From positions 3,389,183 through 3,453,182 of the forward strand of contig NW_020194512.1 in NCBI RefSeq assembly GCF_002865645.1: a DNA stretch of 64,000 nt. Direction: 5' to 3'. The stretch comes from Hyaloscypha bicolor E (taxonomy: Eukaryota; Ascomycota; Leotiomycetes; Helotiales; Hyaloscyphaceae). The notes below the pieces were generated by a model. That model saw only the letters and a list, made by a program, of their open reading frames with translations, did not search any database and was not told the DNA's origin. Within the stretch, counting starts at the first letter, position 1. Every line of letters starts with the position of its first letter. Positions 10,653 through 24,575 of the stretch are shown here, one piece after another. The position numbers were made by a program, and so were the translations under genes.

Positions 10653-12200
10653 ATGGAGCCTGAAGACCATATCCAGTGAAATACCTCTTTTTCCTCTGAG
10701 ACTACCACCTCCACTGAGGCTACTGAGGCTAGTACTTGGGAGAACCTTATCTGGCAAGACGAAACTGGCCTAGCTCCTCCTTCCAATAGGCTCCCAACCA
10801 CTAATTTAGCTTATCAAGGCCCTGCTTCTCCCTCCTCTAGTCCTTCTGGCTTTTACCGTGCCAATCGTGTGAGCCATAAGACTCCCATCCAAATCCATGC
10901 CCTTTACCACCATAGTAATCACTCAATTCGCAAGCTAGCAAGGCTCTTTTCGCTCTCCCGGTCCACAGTTCACTATATCTTGGCTTACCCCTCTACCCCT
11001 CGGCACACACGTTAGTCCAATAAATATAATAATTACCTAATCAAATTCCAGCTTTTCGACTTTATTACTACCGGTAAAGCCTTTACTCGTTAAATAATAT
11101 TTGAGGAAATCCCTGAATACGTTCGCCTTACGATTTCTGAATATTCTATTTACAAGATCCTTTATTCTAAGGAATATTGCCGCTATATTGCCCGTATAAA
11201 GTCATATCTTTCTCCTACTCAAAAGCTTAAATAATTAGAATTTGCTTTGAAATATTAATACTAGAAAAAGAAATAGAAACGGATTATTTTTTCTAATAAA
11301 GCTACTATATAAAATGGCAATATAACCTTTTATATAATTTGTAAATAGTATATTAAAGGATTAATTACATTAATTAATATAATTAGATTATAATTAATAT
11401 AATTCAGATTTTTTTTAATTAGATTAGAATAATTAATCAGATTAATTATAATTAATCTAATTAATCTATTATATAACTATAGTAAATTACTATTTACTTA
11501 ATAAGTATTAAATAACTAAAGCACCTATTAGGTAGCCCTAGTTAGAATTATATAATAGTAGCTATATACTAGCTTTTAATAATAATAAACTAGTTATTTT
11601 CCTATATTTCCCCTTTTTTAATTTAGCTTCGGGTTGCTTACTAAGCGCTACCGCTCCTGATTAGTATAGTACTAGAGCTAGAGCAGGCAGAAGCATTACT
11701 ATATTAGGCTAGTAAGATTATATATATAATTATATATATATATTAATTAGATTAATTAGATTAATTAGATTAATTATAATTAATCTAATTAATATATAAA
11801 TAGAATATAATTAATAAGTATATTTCGTAATTAGATTAGATTAATAGCTATTAATCTAATCTAATCTAATTATTTAATATATTATTTATAAATCTAGTAA
11901 AGAATATCTTAATAAATAGCTTTAGTTCAAATTCAAGAAGTTTAATAAAATAATAGTTTAAATAGCTATTATCTATAATAGTAAAATAGAACTAATTAAC
12001 TTTAATTATTATATAATAAATAATACTAAAAGAAATATAAATAGCTATACTATTAATAATATATCTCTTAATTTAGTATAATCTAATAAAGAAATAATAT
12101 AGTAGAAATAAAAACAAGAAAGAAAACTTAATTATATTAACTAAAGAGAGAAAAAAAGGAAAAGAAATTATAGATTCTTATAAAGCTATAATCTTACTAG
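10653..12200 (+). mobile_element. Tc1/mariner-like DDE transposase, RIP-inactivated and interrupted
   Basis: The frame from ATG 10653 encodes a Ser/Thr/Pro-rich leader and then a helix-turn-helix (TPIQIHALYHHSNHSIRKLA, then SRSTVHYIL). Next comes a second DNA-binding segment (EEIPEYVRLTISEYSIYKIL, then YCRYIARIKSYLSP) typical of fungal Tc1-like transposases. Stops appear where Gln or Arg is expected (TGA at 10677-10679, TAG near 11010, TAA near 11093), as RIP produces. After an insertion at about 11,345-11,880 the frame resumes with FKKFNKIIV, matching the RWKGF..FM segment before the catalytic core. The 3' end fades near 12,200. It is dead. The 5' part is little mutated, so it marks the edge where RIP begins. 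Confidence 0.7.
11345..11880. repeat. Insertion rich in AATTAATC/GATTAATT palindromic repeats
   Basis: Interrupts the Tc1-like transposase. Its core is made of repeated TTAATTAGATTAATTA-type units on both strands, around 11,345-11,470 and 11,735-11,875. The repeats flank a more complex middle (about 11,480-11,700) that includes CACCTATTAGG and GCTACCGCTCC. It has no coding potential and may be a MITE-like element with subterminal repeats. Confidence 0.5.
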
Positions 12201-13578
12201 TCTATATAATAATATTATATAACTTGTTTTTTAATATTTTCTTTTAAAATATATTCTCTCAAATATATTAATCTTATATTTCTATTTTCTTAGCTTTTCT
12301 ATTTCTGGTTACTTCTAGTATTTTCTTGAATTTCTTAAAAGCTATTCTAAATAATAGTTTTATTATCTTATTAGTAACTATTTTAGTTATTAGAATATAG
12401 GTTATTTAGGTCTTTTATATTTCTATTAAATCTCGAATAAAATAGTAAATAATTATAATATATTTAAAATAGTTATAAAATATAATAAATATATATAATA
12501 GTATATAAATAGATATAAGATATTATAGATCTAGTTTTCTATTTTAGATAAAGCTTATAATTAGAATTATATAGATTATATAAAATTGCATTTCCTAATT
12601 AAATTAAAGGCTTTATATATTTAGCTAAATATTAGGAAATATATAAAGAAATACTTCTAATCTTAAAAAGAAATATTAATTAGTCTTTTATTAGAATTAA
12701 TTCTTAGTAATTAATTATATTTATAAATATTACTTTATAGATTATTTGCTTTAATTACTTATATATTATTCTATTATTATATATCTTATATAAATATAAA
12801 GGCTTTTAGCTAGAATAATTATTTTCTAATTATTTTTTAATATATAGACCTTAATTCTATTTTTTCTAATATTTTATAATTAGTCTAGATCTCTAAAAAT
12901 TTATATAATTTATTACTTTTATTTTATATATATAATAAATATTATATATTTTAATTTATAATTTAAAATAATTACTAAATATTATTTCTTATTTAATTAC
13001 GAGATTAGTTCTTTATAATATATTATAATATATTTTCTAATACTCTTTTAATTAGATTTATTACTAGTTTAATTAATATTAAAATAAAAAGTAAAATACT
13101 TAAATTCTTTTCTAGAATTATAATAAATCTTATATTTTATTAAATTCTTAAATATATATTTATAATACTTGATTAAATTATTTATAAATTATATTAGTTT
13201 ATTAAATATAAATATAAAATATCTAATATTTTATTAATATTTTATAATATTAATTCTTTTATTTTTTTAGCTATTTATAATAATTTATAATTAGATACTA
13301 AAATGAATTCCTTTTTATAAAACTCTTATATAATTCTAAAATAATTAAGAATTATTACTATATACTATTTTTAATTAAAATAAATAATATAATTTTTTTT
13401 ATTTCTAATAATTTTATAATTAAATTTTTTAGAGATTATTTCTAAAACTTTAGCTTTAAATTTATTAAATAATTAAATAGAAATCTAGTTTATATATAAC
13501 TTATTTATTATAATAGTAATATTATTATTAATATAAATAAAAAGCTTAATATTTTACTATATATTATAGAAGGGAAAT
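12201..13578 (-). other. AT-rich transposon remnant, unidentified
   Basis: Heavily RIP-mutated. Read on the minus strand between about 12,720 and 12,200, one frame stays open if TAG/TAA are read as lost Gln codons (for example KPLIQLGNAILYNLYNSNYK). That suggests old coding sequence, but I recognise no domain. The region from 12,720 to 13,578 shows nothing identifiable. Confidence 0.35.
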
Positions 13579-13867
13579 AATAATAAGATAAAAACCCATA
13601 TAAAGTATATTAGAGTATAAAACGTAACTTAATAGTAAAATAATAAAATAAAAGTATAAATAGTAAAATATAAATAGTATATAGTATATAAAAGCTCAAT
13701 TAATTAAATATTTAAGAGGGATTATTCTTTAGAACTATAGAAAAACTAGCTTTCTTATATAATTTCTATAAGTTATATATAAAAGGCTATAGCTTTTATT
13801 ATATAATTAAAGCCTTAAAACTACTAAAATAATATATTTTTTAGAAAATATAGCCTGTTATACTATA
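13579..13867 (-). repeat. Copy A 3' LTR
   Basis: 289 bp. Matches 26,646-26,964 directly, and 57,490-57,778 and 31,744-32,003 in reverse complement. The internal edge is the junction TACTATA|TCCGAT at 13,867/13,868. The ~40-bp palindrome with a GGCTATAGC centre lies at 13,770-13,809. Confidence 0.7.
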
Positions 13868-13899
13868 TCCGATCCTCTATTTATTTGTACTTATTCCCT

Positions 13900-16600
13900 A
13901 AATACTAAAAATAATAGAAAAATCCTATTTAGAGTCCGATATAATAAAATAATTAGAATTCTCCTCTATTAGCTAATCTAATTCCTTTTTAATATATCTA
14001 AAATAAGACTTATTACTCTTAAATAGTCTTATTTCATACTTCTGAACTTGCTTAAAAGTAATCTAAATCTGCTTAGCTATATTCTTATATCAAATCCGAT
14101 ATAGTTCTCTATATTAATTAGTATCTGCTTTTAATTATTATTTAATTTCTGCCTTTATTATTAGGTATTAAAAAGACTTATTATAGCGAATTATATTATA
14201 AATTATACTAATATACTTTAAATAAATAGCTCTTTTAAATTTTTATATTATTTATAATATTTTTAAATTAATCTTTAATAAAAGAAGAAAGCTCTAGATA
14301 AGAGACTTTAATTATCTTATAGAAGATTCTATTTTTAATAATAACTAGACTTATTAGAATTATAGTAAAAGGCCTATTAAATAGTAAATTATTATTAAGC
14401 TATTCTTTAGCTTCTATATTATTCGAGAATTATTACTTGCCTATAATTTCAGACTTATAGATTATCTAGCTAAAGATATTTATTTATCTAGTTAAATAAA
14501 CTATACTTAGAGTCTTTCTTCCTACTATTTTTAATAGATATTTGCCTATTTCTTTAATTATTTCCGGCTTAAATTTATTAGAAATAAAGAAGTAATTAAT
14601 GTTTTTAAAGAACTTCTTACTAAAAGTAATAGCCTTTTTATAGTTTATAAGAAAAATATAGCTAATATTCTAATACTTTTTACTAAGGTAAAATTTGCTA
14701 TTTAAAGCTTTAGTAGTAGCCAGATCTTTAATATTACCTTTATACTAATTATAATTAATATTTCCAGAAGTATAATATTAGGCTAGCTAAGGATAAATAA
14801 CTAGATAGATAGGGTATTTATTTAATACTTTATAAAATTCAAGCTATATTAATAGATCTGCTATTAAGAATTAAGAGGCTAAGGTAAAATAACTATTACC
14901 TAGATTTCTATACTTTATAATATTGTCTTTTTAAAGATAGAATTATAGTATTTCTATTTCCTTTATTAAAAGCTCTCAAATACTAAGCTTTTTAATCTAC
15001 TTTAAGTAACTTTTCTTATAAATATAATTATTTATATCCAGATTAGTAATATTAGACTTAGAAACAGAAACTATAGTATCGAATTAGAACTATAAATTTA
15101 AATAGAATTAATCGAAAATATAATACTTATATTTATATTTCTTAATTTCTTGATTTTTATAAAAGAAATCCCGTATTTCTTTATTTACCCAAATAATAGA
15201 AATATACTTCTTGCCTTTAATAACTTTATAGATCTTAGTAACTAGCTTTAAAGTATTATTAATATTATTAATATTTCTTATATTAATAGAAAGAGTATTA
15301 GTAAGCTATTAAATATATATTATATAGAAAGCTTTAAAGAATCTATTAGTAATTCTATAGTATTCTCGCCTATAAATAGATCCCAAAATACTACTATATA
15401 CTTTTTTAAAGATATATTTACCTTACTAAGCAAGGATTAACTTCTATTTAGCTAGTATCTTATAAATATACTAGATATTTTTAAGTTTCTCGGATTTAAT
15501 ATCTTTAGTCTTTTGCTTTTTAATTCTAGATATAAATCCAGAAATCTTTCTAGATAATATCTTTCTCTTTAGAATAGAGAATTTCTTCTTACTTTCCTTT
15601 TTATTTTCCTCTATTTTACTAGCCTTATATTTAAACTAGTATTCAGATTTTTATTATTTATTAGAAGTTTTAGATTCAGCTTACTCTTCTTTCTTGCTAG
15701 GTTCTTCTTATCTAGTTATACTAGTTATACTAGTTTTACTAGCAGATTTATTACTAGGCTATATTAAATTAGCTCTATTCTTATTAGCTAGATCTAATTA
15801 AATTAAAGCTAAAATTATAATAGGAGCCTATTCTTTAGGCTTATTTCAGAAAGCAGAAAAAGGCTTATTACTATAAACTTCCTTAATTAGAATTCCAGAA
15901 ATATTAAAGATATACTATCTAGCTTTAAGATTATTAGCTAATAATAGCTTAAAAACCAATTCTCTAGATTTCAAAATAGCTTTAGTATACTTAAATATCT
16001 TAGTAATATCTAATTTAGTAAATATACTAGTATTTTAATACTTCTTATCTTTAATATATTCTAAGATAGCTTTATTAATTAACTAAATAGCTTTATATAC
16101 TAAAGCTTTTATCTTAAAAAGAAAATATAACTTCTTATAAATATTTTTACTAAGATTATTATAGATATAATTAATATATTAGCTAAAAGCTTTACTATAT
16201 AATATAACTCCATTCTAACTCTTGGTTTCTAGACTATTTACTATAGTTTTAATCTTATTAAGCTTCTCTTATTTGGCTTTGGAAATACCTTTAATAATAT
16301 TCTCGAATTCCCTATTATTAGCTTAGTAGTCTTTTAGCTTCTTCTTAGTTAATTCTAGTCTAATTCCGTTTTTAATAAAGGTTTTCTATTTTAAGAGCTT
16401 ATTATATATATTATTTAGCTTATCTAGAATATTTATATTAAATTCAGTAATTATAGATATTTTTCTAGTATTAGTAGGCCTTTTATAATTACCTAAGCTT
16501 CTTTAATACTCTGAATTTTAATACTATTAATCTATAGGCTTTTAATAATATTATAGCTTATAAAAACTAGCTATTATACTTTACTAGCTTAAGGAATCTA
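13900..16600 (-). pseudogene. Accessory ORF of the large Gypsy element, copy A
   Basis: Reverse complement of the copy B accessory ORF (54,665-57,189). On the minus strand the frame reads through if RIP-type stops are taken as Gln. It lies between integrase and the 3' LTR. It includes a Lys/Ser/Thr-rich middle but only one copy of the IYKVTK unit that is repeated in copy B. I recognise no known domain. Confidence 0.5.
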
Positions 16601-19279
16601 TTTTTTAACTATTTTGTTATTCTTAAAAGAATTATAAAAGTATTATTAGTATAATAGTTATAGGTTATAAAATTAAAGGTTTTTAAGGTTATAAGAATTT
16701 CTTTTAAGTACTTTCTAAAATAAAAAATAAATTAGAATAGATTTGAATTATATAAAGGTATTATATATATTCGAGTTTTTTTTTTCTAGTAAGAAAATAA
16801 AGCTAAAATAGTAATATATATAATAGAGAAAGTAAATATAATAATTAGATATATTTAAGGTAATATAATTATAAATTAGAAATAATTATAAAAGATAAAA
16901 TATAGAATTAGGCTTCTATTATAGAAAAGAATATAAATATATATATCTAAAGAAATATAATCTAGAAAATAATTAAGGCAGATTAAACTAAATAGTAATA
17001 ATAGGAAAATAAAAAAATAATATAATAGAAATATAGATATAGTAATAATATTTAAAGTATTAGAATATAGAAGAAAATAACGAAAATTTTATAATATAAA
17101 TATATCTCGATTCTTTATTTATTTAAAGACATTTTTATTAATTTAAAAAATAATATAAAAGAAGAGAAATAATATAAAGAATATATAAAAGATAAGATAT
17201 ATAAATATACTAAAGATATTAGGAAAATATAAAATAAATATTAATAAAAAAGAAATCAGAATAATAGAATTAAGAAATAACTTAGAATAAAATATTATTT
17301 CTTTCGAAACTAATCTATATTTCTTCCAAAAGCTAATTATATTTATTTAGTATTTATTAAAGTCGACTTTATATAATATGAAACTATTTCGTTAGTTAGA
17401 ACTTTAAAATAATATCTATATCTATAAAAGTAATATTAAATACTTTAGAAATTATAGAAAAAAGAATTATAAAATAATATAAATAAAGTTTATAGTATTA
17501 TTATTAAGTTTAGAATAATTAATATTAAAGTTAATATAGAATATAGAAAGATTAGATATTCTAAATTAATATTAAAAATATAGAATTAAAAGTATTTTTT
17601 TAATTATTTAAATAATATTTAATAATAAGAAATAAATTAATAGTAAGAATTAGTAAATTATACTAGCTTTTCAAAAAAGTAATTAATTTCCGGTAATAAA
17701 ACAATATTATAGTTAGAGAAAGGGTTCTATATAAGAAAAGTTCTTTTTATATAAAAGTAGAAATATATAATATACTAACCAAGTTTTAATATATACTTTT
17801 AAAGTACCTATAATTATATAAGAAAGAAAATAGGCCTTTTACTATAAAGTAGACTAGATATAAAATAGTCTTTAAATAGATAGATTTAGCTTATCTAATA
17901 TTTAAGAGATTTCCAGAATTATATATTATTAAATATCTTCGAAAATAACTATTAGATTTAATAAGGTTTTTCTTTCTTTTTATAGGGCTTCTAGTTTAAC
18001 TATTTACTATATATATAACTTCTAATTAGGAAGTTTATTTAAATATTAGAATAAACTTATAATAGTAGTTTAAGTTAAAGTTAAAATCTACTAGTATTAT
18101 AGTCTAGTTTTAAACTAGTATAAGCCGCAAGAATAGCTAGTTAAAAAAGTAAATAAAGCTTTTAAAAGATTTCTAGTTTAGTAGAAAATATATAAAAGGC
18201 CCTCTTTTTTCTTTTCTTTTCTTCTTGTCTCTATATATAGTTACTATTTATACTATAAGAACTTTCTGGGAAATATTATAGTTCGGAATTAAGAGTTTAT
18301 AAAATAACCTCTTAATTTCTTTATTTATTTTTATATTAAAAGAAATATTTTATATTCGATTTCTAAGATCTAATAATAGAATTTTATATTAAAAATACTA
18401 TCTAATAGTAATAATTAGATAATAATAAGAAATAAGTAATAGTAAAATTTATCTGATTTCCAGAATAGTAATCTAATAATAATATTCTCTAAAAGCTATA
18501 AATAATAGTTAGAAGAAAAAATTAAGAGATATATAAAAAATTGAAAATAATAAGCTTTATTTCAGATTAAGAAAAGCTTCTATTATTAGATACTTTCTTC
18601 TAATTCTCTATAAAAGAGATATATTTTACTTTTTCTAATTCTAGTAATTCTAAAATATATATAATAATACTAATAACCTTCTCGATTTTCTAAATACTAT
18701 TTTACTTATAGTATTTTATAACTACTTCCTTTTCTAGTTCTATATCTGTTTTGAAATATTTATTTATAAATATATATTTATTATTAACTTTATTTTTAGG
18801 GAAGTACTAGAATCTATTTCTTTTAATAAACTACTTAAATTAATTTCCGGTATATATTCTTTAGAATATAATACTATTAAGCTCTTCTAGTATATAGTAT
18901 TCTTTTAGTTAATCTATATATCTTATTCTATATAGGCCAAACTAATAATATAATAGCTTTATATTCCTTAATTTATCTTAATTTATTAATTTAATATTAT
19001 ATATAAGAATTAGATTCTTTTTAGAAATAGGTTTTAAATAAATCTAGTAGATAGTATTAAATTACTTCTTTCTCTCTCTGTATCTTCTATCTTTTTTTAT
19101 TCTGGCTTCTTTAATATTTTTATCTCTTATTTATATTTACTTTATATATATTCTTAGAAGTATTTTTCTATTATAAACTTTATTTTATTTAAATATTCTC
19201 TAGATTAGAAAATATATTTCTATAGGTAATATAGCTTCTCTATTATAAATTATATAAAAAGAAGTAAATCCAGTTAGTT

Positions 19280-19760
19280 TATATATAGTAACTCGGTTAG
19301 TAAATAGAATATATAATAGTAAATCTATTTAAAGCTTCTTTCTATATATTATAAATATAATAAATACTTAAATAATTAGTTAATATTCTCTTTTAATTAT
19401 ATTATTTCTTTTAGAATTATAAACCGAAATAATAATTTTATTAATTCTTAGCTTATTAAATTCCTGAATTACTATTCTTTTAAATTCCGATTCTCTATCT
19501 ATTTTAAATTATTTAAATAAACTATATTTATAAATAATTTCTTCTTAAATAAACTTAGTAATTTTCTTATTAGTTAGGTTCTTTAAAGGTCTAGCTTTAA
19601 TTTATTCTAAGAAGTTATTTCTAGTAATAACTAATAAATTATATCCTTTATAGTTTAATAGTTTAATTATATTAATCCGAAGGTAATAGTAAAGAAATAT
19701 AGCTTTTATTAGATATAGAGCTTTTTTTTATTTTTTTTATTTTTATACTAATAAACTTTA
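19280..19760 (-). pseudogene. Gypsy-like integrase remnant, copy A
   Basis: Reverse complement of the integrase core seen in copy B at about 38,600-39,070, for example the stretch matching FKEVV and AYNFKGNN there. Many in-frame stops; non-functional. Confidence 0.5.
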
Positions 19761-20160
19761 TAAATACTAATATACTTTTATATATAATTATAATAACCTT
19801 TCTAGTAATAGTAGCTAGCTACTAAATAAAAAGTACTCTTTTTTCTGGTATATCTAATCTTATTATATAGCTCTTTAATAATAATCTCTCTTTATTCTTA
19901 GTTATTAATAATAAATTAAAATACGTATATTTTAGATATAACTCTCTAGAGTAATTAATCTCTTATACTATAATTTAAAGCTTTTTTATTTAACTTTTAA
20001 AACTCGGTTCTAGATATTCTTTCCTGTCTAAAAAATATTATAAAGTATTATATAATATTCTAGTATTATTTGAAATAACTATTATCTAAGGAATCTAGTA
20101 AAATAGTTAGATTATTAAGTAAAATATAGGAATTAGTATTATTATTTATTATTTTACTAG

Positions 20161-20203
20161 AAGTTATATATAAAAGATTATAGCCTTTACTATATAACTT
20201 CTA
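20161..20203. repeat. ~40-bp palindrome inside copy A
   Basis: AAGTTATATATAAAAG, a short centre (ATTATAG), then CCTTTACTATATAACTT. It forms a nearly perfect hairpin. The same site in copy B (38,227-38,268) has it too, and near-identical palindromes lie in the LTRs. Confidence 0.55.
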
Positions 20204-20999
20204 GATATTATTATTTTTTAATATTATTAATTCGCTTCTAGATATAGTACGGCTTTAGTTATTAATCTCTAGTAACTAGATACTATTATTTAAATATCTA
20301 GTAAAGGTTTTAGGAATTCAATTCCTTAAAATAATATTATATAACTAAACCGGAACTATTTCCTTTAATTAAACTTTCTATCTAATAAATACTATTCTAA
20401 TAATATTAAGCTCTATTACTAACTATTTATTAATATTCTTATTATCTTTAATATTATTATCTTACTATAAATATTTTAATAATTTATTAGTAGTAATATA
20501 TTTAATTCCTTTAATATACTTGATTTTAAAATTAAATAATTAAATTTATACTAGCTAGTAAATAACTAGAGCTTTATTTAGCTATATAACGAATATATTA
20601 GTATCTAGTTCAAAAATAAAATAAATTCTATCTAGCTAGAATTATAATTTCTATAAATACTTTACTAGTTCTTAGTATTTTCTTTTAATAGTATTATATC
20701 TCTATTTAGTATTATTTTAGATTTTAGACTTATATTATATAATTCTCTTTTTCCCTTTATTATTATATTAACTAAGAATTCTGCCCTATTTATTCAGGCT
20801 AGTATTTATTACTAATATAATTATTTCCTAATCTTTTAATAGATTATAGTATAATTTATAGAATATTAGAATAATAATAAGCTTTTTTTAAAGAATTTAT
20901 ATAGCTTATACTTATTTATTACTTTAGTTCTATATTATATCTTTCCTTATTAAGTAGTAAATAGATTTAGTAATAACTATAAAGCTTTTAATTCAAATA

Positions 21000-21640
21000 T
21001 AATAGTAAATAATAATTCTAATAAATACCTTATTTTTAGTTATATTATTATAATATTTCTATTTCAAGACCTTAGTAATTTCTAAGCTTAAAGAACTTCT
21101 TTTAAATATTCTATAAATAAAGCTAATAATAATTATATTATTATAATAGAACTATCATTTTTCTCTAATACTAGCTCTGGCTTATTTAACTTTATCTAAG
21201 ATTATATTCAAGTTTTAAAGATATTTAAATATAAAATATTAAATACTAAATAAAATAATCTATTTATTATAGTCTATATAAGATTTCTTAACTCTAATAT
21301 TATTAATAAATAATATAGTAATTTTGGGAAATAAATTCTTTAGAATAGTTATAATAACCTATATAAACTATATAATAGAATTAGTAACTTCCTAAAATAA
21401 TATAATTATTCTTAATAGTTCTAGAAATATTATAAATATAGGTAAATCTTTATTATAAGTATCTAATATAAGTTAATTATATTCGGAAAAGAAATTAATT
21501 AGAAAAGTATAAATATATCTAATAAATTCCTTTAAGATCTTATTAGTAAATAGAAATAAATTAGTATTTTATAGAATTACTAAATTTATCTTTATAGTAG
21601 TATTAATTAGTCTATAAGTTCTAGTAATCTTTTATATAAC
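21000..21640 (-). pseudogene. Gypsy-like reverse transcriptase remnant, copy A
   Basis: Reverse complement of copy B 36,830-37,340. The catalytic motif reads ILFINNI where active relatives have FLDDI: both aspartate codons became asparagine codons through TpG-to-TpA changes. Stops at Gln positions. Inactive. Confidence 0.6.
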
Positions 21641-22849
21641 TAAGAATTATAGCTTTTAGTAAAATCTATTATATTTCTTAAAAATTCTATAATCTAGATA
21701 TTCTAATAGTATTTTTACTATTACTAGTACTAGAGCTTTGAAATATAGGAAATTCTTTTCTTACTAGACCTTATACTTAATAGTTTTAATTAAAATAAAT
21801 AAACTAATATTCTTATAAACTTTTTTTACTTCTTTTTAATTAAATATAATTATGTTTTCTCGATTTACTATTAATTTTCGGAATATAATTAGCTTTTTTT
21901 CTTAGAACTAGTTACTAATATCTAATTATTTAAAACATTTCGAAATTAGTTATTAATCTTTTAAAATAGCTAATATCTTTAATAAAATATAATTCTTATA
22001 TTTCTTAATATATTCTTATAAATATTCTCTAGTTTTGGATCTTTTAAACTAATTTAAATATTTATCTAGACCTTTTCTAATTCTATTATTAGTATTTACT
22101 AGTTAAATCTTTTTATTTTTTATTTTATATATTTCTATAACTAGAAATAAACTATAATTATTATTTTTTTCTTTAAAAGCTATAGCTATTTTCTTTAATA
22201 TTCTTTTTATCTAATTTCTGGAATTTATAATTTTCCTATTTAGCTCTTTTCTAATTAGATATAAAGAATATCTTTTTATCTAATATTTTAATATATCTTT
22301 TTTAAGATTTTATATATTCTAGAATTCTTTCTAGTTTTAGGTTTTATATTTCTTAGCTTTAGAAATATATTTCTTTATTATTAGAAAATACTACTTTATT
22401 TCTTTTTTAGAAATATCTTTATTTAATATTCTTTTATTTCTTTTTCTATTAAATCCGGAACTACTTTTAATAATACTCTAATTAGAGCCTTTTTTACTTT
22501 AGTTTCTCTAAAAATATTATTAATTTCCTAAACTTCTAAATCTAAAATAAAAGAATTTATAGAAAATTCTAATACTTTTCTATTTTTTCTAATATTATTA
22601 CTAGTTATAATACTAGATTCTATTTTTTATTTTTATTTTTAATTTCCTATTCTATATTATTTAATTCCTTAATTCTGGAAGCTTAGTACTTTTAAACTAT
22701 TACTTTCTTCTATTTTCTAATATTCTTTATAAATAAAATAATTATAATAATATAGGTATTCTAGTTATTTTTAGAATTAGTAAATCTTGTATTCTATAAA
22801 CTATTACTTCTATATATAATTTTTATTTTTATTTTTACTAAAAATAATT

Positions 22850-23090
22850 AACTAAATAGAATTTTTAGAATTTCTTTAATTAGAAAAAATATATCTTTAT
22901 ATTCTATTCTATATATAATCTTAACTCTAAACTTTATTATTTCTATAAATTCAAATTTAGTTTTAGTAATAATAGATATTTAATAATCTATAATATTATA
23001 TACTATTTTACTAATATTTCTAGATATCTTTTTAGAAAAAATATTAATTTTAATTCTAGTATTAATTATTCCCTTATATTTAATACTTCT
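22850..23090 (-). pseudogene. Retroviral-type aspartic protease remnant, copy A
   Basis: Minus-strand reading gives INTRIKINIFSKKISR, where active relatives have a DTGAEVN-type active site. It matches copy B at about 35,335-35,610. Inactivated by RIP. Confidence 0.45.
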
Positions 23091-24344
23091 TTAAGGTTCT
23101 TAAAACGTAAATCGGAGATATAAAGATTATATAATATATTTATAAGCTAGTAATATTTGAATATTAATACTATTACTTTTAAATTAAATACCTAAACTAG
23201 TATTTCTAATTTCTTAAATATTCTATTTATTATATAAGCTATAGCTACTAACTTTATAAATCTTCTAATATATTTAACTATATTTAATATAATAGTATTT
23301 CCTATTTATAAAATAGTAAAATAGAAAGTATTATTCTTAATTTATTAGTTCTAAAGTATAATAGCTAGATCTAGTATTTTTAAAATATTAATAAATATTC
23401 TTATTTCTTTCTAGATTTTTGGAAATAAAATAATTAGTTTTTTTAATAGCTTTATTAAAATATTATTAACTTTAGAAATCCTATATTTATTATAGTTAAG
23501 AATATATTAGGTTCCTAATTTATTTTATTTATTTCCGGAGATATTAATATTTATATTCTTAGCTAAGCTATTTCTTTATTTATTACTTTTTAGAATAGTA
23601 TTTTTCTGGCTTCTTATATAAAATAGCTTTTCTTTTACTCTAGCTTATTTTTGGAAAACCTTTTTAGCTATTTCTATCTCTTTTCTTTTTCTCTTTAATA
23701 AGAAACCTATTATAGTATTAATAGAAATACTATTTATAGCCAAATCTTAATACTATTTATTAATTTCAGAGCCTAAAGTATTAGTAATTGTAATATAATT
23801 TCCTCTAAGGCAAAGTAGCTATTTAGATTCTTTAAATATAACTTACTTGCTTTTATAAATAGATCCCAGTTAGCTAGTTCTCTTTTCTCTGTCTTATTTA
23901 GTAAACTAGATATTCTCTATTAATTTCTGGATATTATTAGATTAAATATTTAAGTTATAGTCGAATTTTTCTTTTTGAATTTAAGAAATAATTTAATTAA
24001 ACTACTAATATTTATTAGTAAGAAAAAAGGAAATACTTTCTTATCTAGGCTTAAATAGCCCTTTATATTATCTTTTATTAAATTAGTAAGTATATTTATA
24101 ATTTATAAGCTCTTTTATTAGTAAATAATAGAACTAAGAAATATAGATATATTTTAGATTAATATTATTATTTTTATTTCTATTATAATATTTATAGTAA
24201 ATTTATTCTTTTAGTTCTAGATTTATACTATAGGCTATATTAATCTAAGTAGTATTCTCTAATTATATTTGAGACTAACTTTCTCTAGAATATAGTTATT
24301 TAGATCTTTTATCTATTTTAGCTTAATTACTATAGCTACTATTA

Positions 24345-24575
24345 TAATAGCAGAAATAAAGCAATGAAATAATACTTAAAGATCTATAATTCTAATATCC
24401 TATAAAATCTAAAGCTAAAGAGAGAAGAAGTGAGGTGTGGCAGTAGATAAATAGGTATAGCCAAGACTACTAAAACGCCGAGCTTTGAAAGCGAGCTTGG
24501 TTTGAATTATAGCTTGGAACCTTAGCTAAAACTAACTCCTTTAGCTAAAACTAACTATATAATACTAGTTATTAT
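24345..24575 (+). mobile_element. SINE-like, possibly tRNA-derived insertion in gag of copy A
   Basis: Absent from the matching place in copy B (near 34,060). The core at about 24,420-24,530 is much less RIP-mutated than its surroundings. It contains GGTTTGAATTATAGC, close to the tRNA box B (GGTTCGAATC) after C-to-T change, and upstream GTGGCAGTAGAT, a poor box A. The end carries the repeat TTAGCTAAAACTAAC twice. The box spacing fits a tRNA-derived SINE, but I could not fold a full tRNA. Confidence 0.4.

Noticed and set aside
24430..24520. Functional tRNA gene
   Set aside because: Only box B is convincing; no full cloverleaf could be made, so a SINE-like remnant is the better reading.
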